Shown one piece after another: positions 5,956 to 11,915 of a stretch of DNA of 13,727 bases (position 1 is the first letter of the stretch; every line of letters begins with the position of its first letter). Both the position numbers and the translations under genes were made by a program. The stretch comes from Minisyncoccota bacterium. Lineage in GTDB: Bacteria; Patescibacteriota; Minisyncoccia; UBA6257; 1-14-0-10-40-38. The stretch is from the NCBI GenBank assembly GCA_020052135.1, contig JAGVPS010000035.1:1-13727 (forward strand), in the 5' to 3' direction. Below the pieces are notes generated by a model, which saw nothing but the letters and a program-made list of their open reading frames with translations, was not told the origin of the DNA and made no database searches.

Positions 5956-6294
5956 TCAGTGGTAGGGGCGACCCGCCCCTGCCCACACGAGATGGTTGTG
6001 AACCTCGATGCCCACGATCGCGATCCCAGCCGCCTGAGCGTAGACCACCAAGGTCTCACCGAACCTTCTCTTGGGCTTAGGCAGATCGTCGACCTCGGGC
6101 TCGTTCGTTCCTTCTACGGTAGGCAAAAGGACGATTTCCGTATCCACGAAGAACTCTTCGACGGCATCCTGAAAAGACAGAGGTGGTTCTGATCCTTTCT
6201 TGAGACCCTCCTCGAACGCCTCGTCTCCGTCAGCATCAAGCACCTGCTGAACGGTCAGCATGTCCTCACCGCTCTCTGGATCAATGTCACACAC
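5956..6294 (-). CDS. Small acidic protein of unknown function, GC-rich cassette gene
   Basis: A 112-residue acidic, soluble protein that I do not recognise. Residues 1-60 are rich in Asp and Glu (SGEDMLTVQQVLDADGDEAF), then KPKRRFGETLVVYAQAAGIA (about 74-93) and IVGIEVHNHLVWAG near the C-terminus. The last part faintly recalls the GI-hydrophobic-DH ending of RadC/JAB proteins, but the rest of that domain is missing, so no function is claimed. Translation is well supported: GTG 6294 follows GGGAGGG at a five-base spacing, a consensus promoter lies about 75 bp upstream, and a strong terminator follows the stop. Codons are GC-richer than in ruvA and the MurE-like gene on either side, resembling the DGR target and the 7087-7311 gene. 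Confidence 0.7.
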   Translation of the reverse strand: MCDIDPESGEDMLTVQQVLDADGDEAFEEGLKKGSEPPLSFQDAVEEFFVDTEIVLLPTVEGTNEPEVDDLPKPKRRFGETLVVYAQAAGIAIVGIEVHNHLVWAGAGRPYH

Positions 6295-6303
6295 GAGAAC
6301 CCT

Positions 6304-6310
6304 CCCAACA
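6304..6310 (-). promoter_or_regulatory. Shine-Dalgarno site that sets the GTG start of the 112-residue gene
   Basis: The minus strand reads GGGAGGG, then a five-base spacer to GTG 6294. No in-frame ATG lies upstream before the stop at 6352-6354. Confidence 0.7.
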
Positions 6311-6373
6311 CACGCAACGAGAAATGGAATTGCCCGAACACGAGATGCGCGTCACAGATGATGAGCCAAAACC

Positions 6374-6403
6374 ACTATACCCCTAAAACAGGGAGTGTGT
6401 CAA
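6374..6403 (-). promoter_or_regulatory. Sigma-70-type promoter of the 112-residue gene
   Basis: Minus strand: TTGACA (6398-6403), 18 bp spacer, TATAGT (6374-6379). It starts just past the ruvA stop codon, so the small gene has its own promoter. Confidence 0.8.
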
Positions 6404-6408
6404 TTTTT

Positions 6409-6990
6409 TCATCCCTTAGTACGTTTCAGCGCCTCCTTGAGGCGTTCTTTAAAGCTGGTGATTTTGGGATCAAGTTTTGCGATTGCGGTTTTAGACTGCG
6501 CTTTACTGTAGCCCAAACTCATGAGCGTTTCTTCAAGCTCAACATCGGACTCCATGAGGTTCAGTGTTTCTTGTGCTGTCCCTAGAGCGGCAAGTTTTCC
6601 TTTTAATTCCAAAATCACCCGTTCTGCGGTTTTTCTCCCAATGCCCGAAGCGCGGGTAATAAGTTCAGTCCGGCCCTCATTAATAGCGGCAATGAGTTGG
6701 TCGGCTTTTGCCACGCCTAAGATTCCCATGCCTGATTTTGGGCCAATGCCACTCACGCTGATTAATTTTTCAAAAAGATCCAATTCGGATTCATGTAAAA
6801 AACCATAGAGCTCGAGCGCATCTTCCCGCACATGGAGATAGGTATGAAGCGTCACGGGCGACCCTGTGGCCGGTAACGCCGAAAGCGTGTGCGGCGAGGC
6901 GAAAACGCGCAGACTAATACCACCTGAAGTTTCCACCACCAAAAAGTTTTCCCGCTTAGCGAGCAGCGTTCCCTGAACTCGATGAATCAT
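6409..6990 (-). CDS. ruvA: Holliday junction branch-migration protein RuvA
   Basis: The 193-residue protein is a normal-length RuvA, which tetramerises on four-way DNA junctions and recruits the RuvB motor for branch migration in recombinational repair. Domain I (1-63) is the OB fold, MIHRVQGTLLAKRENFLVVE through HVREDALELYGF. Domain II has two helix-hairpin-helix motifs, SVSGIGPKSGMGIL (about 78-91) and ASGIGRKTAERVILELKGKL (about 113-132). Domain III (about 147-193, VELEETLMSLGYSKAQSKTA) is the RuvB-contacting end. ruvB and ruvC are not adjacent here. ATG 6990 is supported by family length and by a -10 box placed for a leaderless message. Confidence 0.96.
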   Translation of the reverse strand: MIHRVQGTLLAKRENFLVVETSGGISLRVFASPHTLSALPATGSPVTLHTYLHVREDALELYGFLHESELDLFEKLISVSGIGPKSGMGILGVAKADQLIAAINEGRTELITRASGIGRKTAERVILELKGKLAALGTAQETLNLMESDVELEETLMSLGYSKAQSKTAIAKLDPKITSFKERLKEALKRTKG

Positions 6991-6996
6991 ATAGAA

Positions 6997-7005
6997 AGTA
7001 TAGCA
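6997..7005 (-). promoter_or_regulatory. Extended -10 promoter of ruvA, leaderless type
   Basis: Minus strand TGCTATACT (TGn plus TATACT), ending six bases before ATG 6990, the same geometry as the beta-CASP promoter. No Shine-Dalgarno sequence is present. Confidence 0.7.
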
Positions 7006-7018
7006 GATGAACCTCTTT

Positions 7019-7063
7019 AAAAATGATGCGCCCCCGTCCCAGCATATAGCCGGAACGGGGGCG
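7019..7063 (-). terminator. Hairpin terminator of the small gene 7087-7311
   Basis: CGCCCCCGT (7029-7037) pairs with ACGGGGGCG (7055-7063) around a loop of about 17 nt. On the minus strand CATCATTTTTAAA follows. It lies 24 bp past the stop codon. Confidence 0.75.
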
Positions 7064-7086
7064 GTTCGAACACGTTGCGCGTGCGC

Positions 7087-7311
7087 TCAGGGGGTGATGC
7101 CGGCGGCAACGGGGATGGGCAAGAGCTCCTGCCCCGTTTGCGCGCGCATCTCCCTCCGCGCCCGGTCGATCATCTGCCGCGGCGCCCGCTTCAGCTCCTC
7201 CACCTCCGCGACCGGAACACCGCTCGCGACGAGGAACTGCTCGGCCCGGTTGATGATCGTCCTCGCGGGCACTCCGATGCCAAGCGGAACGAGGAGCAAA
7301 CTGAACTTCAT
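7087..7311 (-). CDS. Small GC-rich gene of unknown function, 74 residues
   Basis: I do not recognise this 74-residue basic protein. It begins with a short hydrophobic stretch, MKFSLLLVPLGIGVP, then a helical, Arg-rich middle (ASGVPVAEVEELKRAPRQMI, DRARREMRAQTGQELL) and a hydrophobic end, PIPVAAGITP. The N-terminus could be a weak signal or membrane anchor but is short. Reality of the gene is supported by context rather than homology: a perfect TTGACA/TATAAT promoter, a GGGAGGG site seven bases before ATG 7311, and a hairpin terminator after the stop. Codon use is strikingly GC-rich compared with ruvA and the M23 peptidase gene. It looks like the same kind of stand-alone cassette as 5956-6294. 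Confidence 0.65.
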   Translation of the reverse strand: MKFSLLLVPLGIGVPARTIINRAEQFLVASGVPVAEVEELKRAPRQMIDRARREMRAQTGQELLPIPVAAGITP

Positions 7312-7318
7312 GACGTGA

Positions 7319-7325
7319 CCCTCCC
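7319..7325 (-). promoter_or_regulatory. Shine-Dalgarno site of the 74-residue gene
   Basis: Minus strand GGGAGGG, then TCACGTC and the ATG at 7311. A small hairpin, CAACAG-CGAA-CTGTTG, lies upstream in the leader (7343-7358). Confidence 0.65.
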
Positions 7326-7371
7326 AGGAATTGTACTCGGCACAACAGTTCGCTGTTGCGTTGCTCTTTCC

Positions 7372-7401
7372 ATTATAACACTATCACTAGCGATATGTCA
7401 A
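7372..7401 (-). promoter_or_regulatory. Perfect consensus sigma-70 promoter of the 74-residue gene
   Basis: Minus strand: TTGACA (7396-7401), 18 bp spacer, TATAAT (7372-7377). The predicted leader is about 55 nt. Confidence 0.85.
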
Positions 7402-7429
7402 ACCCTTGTTTTTTTCGCTATCGTTATAC

Positions 7430-7449
7430 AAAAAACGCCCTTCCGGGCG
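7430..7449 (-). terminator. Terminator downstream of the M23 peptidase gene
   Basis: Minus strand: CGCCC-GGAA-GGGCG (7436-7449) followed directly by TTTTTT (7430-7435). The plus strand also reads into a T-rich tail, so it may work in both directions. Confidence 0.75.
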
Positions 7450-7633
7450 CCTTTTCTTATTTCATACTTCTTACTTCTTATCTCGTGTTGCTCCCCCTTT
7501 ATCAAATCCCCGCTGAATACCCCGCACGCCACACCACGCCGATGGCGGGGTGCCACGCCCCGCCAAAGGCGAGGCCCCGCTATAGCGGGGCCGAGGGAAG
7601 CTCTGGATACCACGGCCGTAAGGCCGTGGAGCT
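7450..7633. repeat. GC-rich palindromes in the 3' region of the M23 gene
   Basis: This stretch of about 185 bp holds no gene. It contains a perfect 20-bp palindrome GGCCCCGCTATAGCGGGGCC (7573-7592), a hairpin CCACGGCC-GTAA-GGCCGTGG (7610-7629), further imperfect GC inverted repeats at 7536-7570, and a short T/C-rich TTACTTC-type repeat at 7463-7485. They resemble dispersed intergenic repeats of CPR genomes. Confidence 0.7.
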
Positions 7634-8701
7634 TCATTTCGCGAGCGGGTTCCGCGCGCCATGCACTTCATAGTGCAGGTGACATCCGGTGGGCCCATGC
7701 ACGTTTCCGGTGTTACCCATAAGTCCAATTTCCTGCTTTTGAGCCACATAGTCGCCCACGGATACTGTAAGTTTTGAAAGGTGCGCGTAGAGCGTTTCGG
7801 TGCCGTTCGGATGTTCGATGGTAACATATCCGCCCAAGCCGCCATTCCATAACCCTGCGCTTCCAGTTTTTTCAACCAACCCCTCTGCGGCCGCAAAGAT
7901 ACTTGTACCGCATGCGTTTGCCATATCCACGGCATTATTTTCATGGATCTGCCCCCAGTTCCAACCCGTGGTGGGAGGCATAAAATATCCGGAGAGGTTC
8001 GGAAGTGAGCTATCTACCGCGTAGCCCGTGCTCTGGATTTTTGCTCCTGAGATAAGGATCTGCTCGCCGATAGGCAAGATGCCGCTCAAGATCTTTTCTT
8101 TATTGCCTCGTAGAATGTCCGCAGGCAACACCTGGTAGCGTGACGCAATGGCATCAATCGTGTCCCCTTCCCGTACCAAGTACATAACGCCTGAAACGGG
8201 AAGAATCACGAGCTCCTGGCCGATGCGGAGCGCCTTTCCGCGCGTGTCGCGGTTAGCGTTTAAAATGGTGTCGAGTGAAATGCCGAACTTCTGGGCGATC
8301 TTCAAAAGGTTGTCACCCTTAACTACCGTGTATACTAAGAGACCGTCACGTCCGGGTAGGCCGCCGCCAAGCACTCCGCCGAGCGCCTCAATTGAGGCAA
8401 GTTCGTCGATGACAAAACCCGCAACCGCATCTTCGGGAGTTGTGGCCACTGAAATCTCCCCAACCGGGGAAAAGCTCTCCAGGGCGCCGATATGTGCTCC
8501 CGGCCTTAGCACTGCCTCTGATAATGTTGCTGGACCCCCAAATATCGCTGTTCGGCGAGTTTTGTCTGGATGGGTGTTTACAGATGCAAAAACCGTATGA
8601 AGCGCTATCCCCCCAAACAGAAAAACAACCGGTATAACGGTTGCGAGGTTACAGTTTTTGAGTTTTTTGCGTATAGTACTAATACCAGAAAAGCGTAGCA
8701 T
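7634..8701 (-). CDS. Exported LysM-LysM-M23 murein endopeptidase
   Basis: The 355-residue protein is predicted to act in the cell wall. A basic lead (RKKLKNCN) precedes one hydrophobic segment, about 20-40 (ATVIPVVFLFGGIALHTVFA), acting as signal or anchor. Two LysM peptidoglycan-binding motifs follow at about 123-168 (YTVVKGDNLLKIAQKFGISL) and 172-218 (YLVREGDTIDAIASRYQVLP). The M23 domain fills the C-terminus: HENNAVD (H253, D259) and HLHYEV (341-346) supply the zinc ligands and catalytic histidine, consistent with an active peptidase. The longer frame to 8899 overlaps the helicase gene and is rejected. ATG 8701 gives a sensible signal sequence. It overlaps the start codon of the divergent helicase gene within a CATG. 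No clear promoter was found for this start. Confidence 0.88.
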   Translation of the reverse strand: MLRFSGISTIRKKLKNCNLATVIPVVFLFGGIALHTVFASVNTHPDKTRRTAIFGGPATLSEAVLRPGAHIGALESFSPVGEISVATTPEDAVAGFVIDELASIEALGGVLGGGLPGRDGLLVYTVVKGDNLLKIAQKFGISLDTILNANRDTRGKALRIGQELVILPVSGVMYLVREGDTIDAIASRYQVLPADILRGNKEKILSGILPIGEQILISGAKIQSTGYAVDSSLPNLSGYFMPPTTGWNWGQIHENNAVDMANACGTSIFAAAEGLVEKTGSAGLWNGGLGGYVTIEHPNGTETLYAHLSKLTVSVGDYVAQKQEIGLMGNTGNVHGPTGCHLHYEVHGARNPLAK

Positions 8702-10535
8702 GGACCTAAACACAAGACAACAAGAGGCTGTGGATTGGGGCGATGGGCCCTTATTAATCGTTGCTGGGGCTGGATCCGGCAAAACTCGTACCCTCACCGC
8801 ACGCCTTATCCGCCTTATTGAGCGCGGCACACCCCCCGCGCGGGTTATTGCGATTACATTTACCAATAAAGCGGCCGAGGAGATGCGTTCCCGCATCACT
8901 AATTCCCCCGCCTCGCCGGCAGGCAGGCAATTCCCAATTACCCCGCCTCGCCGGCAGGCAGGTATTTACCAATTACAGCCGTTCATCGGCACCTTTCACT
9001 CGTTTGGCGCCCGTTTGCTTCGCCGCGAAGCAGCGCACTGTGGCCGTACTCCTCATTTTACGATCTTTGACGATGACGACTCCCTGTCCCTCCTTAAAAA
9101 GATCGTAAAGTCCATGAAAGCAGAGGGGATGGATCCGCCAAGCCCGGCGCTCATCTTACGGAAGATCTATGGCATTAAAAACAGCCTCCGGGAGCTTGAT
9201 GACGAAAAAGATCCTCGCGCTCGCGCGATAATTTCTCGATACGAGGAGCTTCTGAGGGAACAAAATGCGTTTGATTTTGGAGATTTAATTGAAAAGCCAG
9301 TCCGCCTGTTTCGAGCGCATCCCGACCTCCTCAAAAAACACCAAGCGGAGTACTCGCACATTCTCGTGGATGAATACCAAGACGTGAACCCGGCGCAGTA
9401 TGAATTGGTGAAACTGCTCGCGAAGAGACATCGCAATCTTGTTGTCGTGGGCGATGACGCGCAAGCAATCTACGGTTGGCGCGATGCGAACGTCGAACAT
9501 TTCCTAACATTCACCGATGACTGGAGCGATGCGCGGGTGATTAAGCTCGAACAAAATTACCGATCAACGCAGTCCATCATTGAGGGCGCGGGGGGCGTTG
9601 TGTCACATAACACCTTTCAGCATGAAAAAACGCTCTGGACCGAAAATGATAAGGGCGCGCCTATCACGGTTGTGGGAACAAAAAATGCAGAGGAAGAGGC
9701 TGCTTTTATCGCTCAAACGATAAAAGAATTTCCAATTCTCAATTCTCAATTTCCAAATACCGCAATATTGTATCGCACAAACGCCCAGTCGCGCGCCATT
9801 GAACAGGCGCTCATTGTCGCAGAAATACCCTATCGCATCTTCGGCGGAGTAAAATTCTACGAACGCAAAGAGGTGAAGGACGTGCTCGCCGCGCTCCGCA
9901 TCGCCGCGAATCCGAAAGATATGGTGAGCCGGGACCGCCTCGAGAAGGCGCTACCAAAGCGCGTCGCGCGACCGCTTATCGATGCGCTTGCCGAGCGGGG
10001 AGAAAATACAAATCACCTCGGCCTCATCAGTTTTTTCCTTTCTGAATCAAACTATTTTGCGGTTTTGCGGCATGAGTATCCCAACGCGGAAGAGCGCGTC
10101 GAAAACGTGAATGAGCTCATTGCGTTTGCGGGAGGATTTAATACCCTGCACGAATTTCTTGAGCGTGCGGCCCTGCTCCAATCGACAGACGCGCCTTCAA
10201 AAACCCTAGTGACTAGTGGCTATACCCTACCCCCTATTTCTCTGATGACCATTCACATGGCAAAAGGGCTTGAGTTCGATGCGGTGTTTGTCGCGGGAGT
10301 TTCCGAAGGTATTTTGCCCCATCAAATGTCGTACGGCACCCTTACCGAACTCGAGGAGGAACGGCGGCTCATGTACGTTGCAATGACGCGCGCGCGAAAA
10401 AAACTCACGCTCACATTCTATCGAATACCATCCCGCTTTTTATACGAAATCCCGCCAGAACTTACGGAATTTATATCCCTTTCTGGCACCGCAGAGAATC
10501 TTCCGGATGACGATATTGTGTATTTAGATGAATGA
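8700..10535 (+). CDS. UvrD/PcrA-type superfamily 1 DNA helicase
   Basis: A 611-residue 3'-5' helicase used in DNA repair and replication. The Q motif and Walker A are LNTRQQEAVDWGDG and GAGSGKT (23-29). Motif Ia is ITFTNKAAEEM, motif Ib FIGTFHSFGARLL, motif II VDEYQD (223-228), motif III VVGDDAQAIYGWR, motif IV LEQNYRST, motif V MTIHMAKGLEFDAVFVAG, and motif VI EEERRLMYVAMTRARKKL. It is about 100 residues shorter than E. coli UvrD and lacks the usual C-terminal extension. Between motifs Ia and Ib is an odd segment (NSPASPAGRQFPIT, PPRRQAGIYQLQP) encoded by two copies of a GC-palindromic repeat. ATG 8700 starts 14 codons after a possible TTG at 8658. A -10-like TATAGT at 8672-8677 would place the transcript start between them, favouring 8700. 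Confidence 0.95.
   Translation: MDLNTRQQEAVDWGDGPLLIVAGAGSGKTRTLTARLIRLIERGTPPARVIAITFTNKAAEEMRSRITNSPASPAGRQFPITPPRRQAGIYQLQPFIGTFHSFGARLLRREAAHCGRTPHFTIFDDDDSLSLLKKIVKSMKAEGMDPPSPALILRKIYGIKNSLRELDDEKDPRARAIISRYEELLREQNAFDFGDLIEKPVRLFRAHPDLLKKHQAEYSHILVDEYQDVNPAQYELVKLLAKRHRNLVVVGDDAQAIYGWRDANVEHFLTFTDDWSDARVIKLEQNYRSTQSIIEGAGGVVSHNTFQHEKTLWTENDKGAPITVVGTKNAEEEAAFIAQTIKEFPILNSQFPNTAILYRTNAQSRAIEQALIVAEIPYRIFGGVKFYERKEVKDVLAALRIAANPKDMVSRDRLEKALPKRVARPLIDALAERGENTNHLGLISFFLSESNYFAVLRHEYPNAEERVENVNELIAFAGGFNTLHEFLERAALLQSTDAPSKTLVTSGYTLPPISLMTIHMAKGLEFDAVFVAGVSEGILPHQMSYGTLTELEEERRLMYVAMTRARKKLTLTFYRIPSRFLYEIPPELTEFISLSGTAENLPDDDIVYLDE
8901..8975. repeat. Tandem GC-palindromic element inserted in the helicase gene
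   Basis: CCGCCTCGCCGGCAGGCAGG occurs at 8908-8927 and again at 8943-8962, 35 bp apart. Each copy is set in AATTCCC or AATTACC-type sequence. Both are read in frame but in different phases (SPASPAGRQ and TPPRRQAG), adding a low-complexity loop between conserved helicase motifs. A related element is in rsmA (12215-12238). Confidence 0.85.
9733..9754. repeat. 7-nt repeat cluster inside the helicase gene
   Basis: CAATTCT-CAATTCT-CAATTTC is a three-unit heptanucleotide repeat read in frame as PILNSQFP. Related AATTACC and TTACCAG arrays are in rsmA and in the 10548-10595 gap. Confidence 0.6.
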
Positions 10536-10547
10536 GGAAGGAAAATG

Positions 10548-10613
10548 GTAATTAGTAACTTGTAATTGGGAAACTTTTTTCTAATTGCTGATTACTGCCC
10601 CGCTCCGCGGGGC
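10548..10613. repeat. 7-nt repeats and GC hairpin between convergent genes
   Basis: The 77-bp gap after the helicase gene carries GTAATTAG-TAACTTG-TAATTGG and, inverted, CTAATTGCTGATTAC, the same 7-nt family as in rsmA. It is followed by the hairpin GCCCCGC-TCC-GCGGGGC (10597-10613), which reaches the stop of the minus-strand gene. No T tract follows the hairpin on the minus strand. Confidence 0.6.
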
Positions 10614-11830
10614 TAACTTGTCCCTGCCATCGTTACAATTCCCATATAAGCGCCGTCTGGTATACAAAGCGCGACACTAAGGCACGGTCCAGGAAGTTCA
10701 AGGTAGTTGCCTAAAATCCATCGTGTGGGGATCGCGGCTTTATTAAGATATAAAAGGGGTGATGCGATGGTGGCGTAGCTTATGAATATGGGGTAGGTGG
10801 CTGGGCCTATGGGCGCGTAGCCGGGCGTGAGCCACATGATATAACCGCCTGAACATGTGCACTCTTGAATCATGGTAATGAGGCCTCCAAATCCGAGCGT
10901 TACACTCGCTTGCGCGTGCGCTACGCTCACCGCTCCCCCCTGCATAAATGCAAGAAAAAACTTAACTGTCGCCACGAGGGCATTTTCTGATTGTTGTTCG
11001 TGATAGACAATCTCTTTTTGATGCGTGGTAATGGTTTCTATGTACCGCGTACGATATTCTGCAACTGTTTCTTTACTTACTACCCCTGCTTCTGCGGCAA
11101 AGACTTTTCCGATAAGATTCCGAGTAAGCATATCGGCGCCGATTATTTCTTGGCTTATGTTGGTCGCCGATATTTTCACCGGCACAGTTTTGAGGAATGC
11201 TATCTTTGCGTTTAAAAATGCATCATAGAGCGCCAGGGACGGGTGCACCGTCGAAAAATTTCCCGCGGTGAGCCCTGCGAGCACCAAATCTTCAGGCGAG
11301 AGGATAACGCCATTATCATCCCGAAGTACCTCATGAAGCGCTGAAATATCATATTGAATGTCGTTGATGTGACGGGTAAAATATTCCGCGAATGAGCTCA
11401 GATCGTTCACGCCATCCGAGGCAATATGCAGTTCGTTTACGGCAACCGGAGGAAATTCAAGTAATGTCACGATAGGAGATGTGGGTATAGAAATGAAGGG
11501 GGGTGGCGAAAAAAACGTAAAGAAATCCGGTGAGGGCAGAATTGTGGCGTCATGAGACGGAATGGTCAGCTGGGATACGGGGTCTTGGTTAGGTTTTTCT
11601 ATTGCCGGAATCTGACCCGCCACTTGATCCGCAGACAAAAAAACGGGTTCGTTTTCATTTTCCGGGAAAGTTTCTTTTGGCAAAATAAGGTCGGTATGGC
11701 CATACGGCGGCAGTTCCCCTGTTTCGCTAAGAGGATCTGGCTGAGGAACTTTTGTGATTGAGGTGATTACCACTCCCCCTACCGCAAGGATGAGAATCGC
11801 CGCTCCTATAGAAATAAAAATCTTTGTCAT
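10613..11830 (-). CDS. Exported or membrane-anchored protein of unknown function (CPR type)
   Basis: The 405-residue protein starts with one hydrophobic segment (about 4-24, IFISIGAAILILAVGGVVIT), so it is probably anchored or exported. Residues 30-125 are Pro/Ser-rich and low in predicted structure, resembling a wall-spanning linker. Residues 125-300 are mostly helical, including AYDAFLNAKIAFLK-type and ETVAEYRTRYIETITTHQKE segments (the latter at about 256-275). A second hydrophobic segment is near 285-305. The C-terminal 100 residues contain TLGFGGLITMIQECTCSGGY, TPGYAPIGPATYPIF, RWILGNYLELPGPC and a final IVTMAGTS. I recall similar FGG-I-CTCSG...WLLGNY endings in uncharacterised CPR surface proteins, but no function is known to me. 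It is convergent with the helicase gene and divergent from rsmA. Confidence 0.75.
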   Translation of the reverse strand: MTKIFISIGAAILILAVGGVVITSITKVPQPDPLSETGELPPYGHTDLILPKETFPENENEPVFLSADQVAGQIPAIEKPNQDPVSQLTIPSHDATILPSPDFFTFFSPPPFISIPTSPIVTLLEFPPVAVNELHIASDGVNDLSSFAEYFTRHINDIQYDISALHEVLRDDNGVILSPEDLVLAGLTAGNFSTVHPSLALYDAFLNAKIAFLKTVPVKISATNISQEIIGADMLTRNLIGKVFAAEAGVVSKETVAEYRTRYIETITTHQKEIVYHEQQSENALVATVKFFLAFMQGGAVSVAHAQASVTLGFGGLITMIQECTCSGGYIMWLTPGYAPIGPATYPIFISYATIASPLLYLNKAAIPTRWILGNYLELPGPCLSVALCIPDGAYMGIVTMAGTS

Positions 11831-11842
11831 AAAAACTATGTC

Positions 11843-11898
11843 GGGTAGTAGAAATTCGATGCCCCTTTTGTTTTTAAAATCGAATTTTCACTACTGGG
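11843..11898. repeat. Imperfect inverted repeat in the divergent promoter region
   Basis: GGGTAGTAGAAATTCGAT (11843-11860) and ATCGAATTTTCACTACTG (11879-11896) pair at 14 of 18 positions. They lie between the start of the exported-protein gene (11830) and the rsmA -10 box (11904). A shared regulator-binding site is possible. Confidence 0.5.
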
Positions 11899-11900
11899 TA

Positions 11901-11909
11901 TGCAATAAT
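11901..11909 (+). promoter_or_regulatory. Extended -10 promoter of rsmA, leaderless type
   Basis: TGCAATAAT (TGn plus AATAAT) is followed by six bases and GTG 11916. This is the same geometry as ruvA and the beta-CASP gene and is the main argument for the GTG start. Confidence 0.5.
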
Positions 11910-11915
11910 TATACC

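Noticed and set aside
8702..8899. Extension of the M23 peptidase frame to 8899
   Set aside because: The added 66 residues lie antisense to the conserved start and Walker A region of the helicase gene and do not look like a signal sequence or known domain.
10597..10613. Terminator for the helicase or the exported-protein gene
   Set aside because: The 7-bp GC stem has no T tract on either strand and fits the dispersed CCCCGC/GCGGGG repeat class better.
11754..11915. Upstream extension of rsmA
   Set aside because: It overlaps the divergent exported-protein gene and precedes the usual RsmA N-terminus; the leaderless promoter points to GTG 11916.
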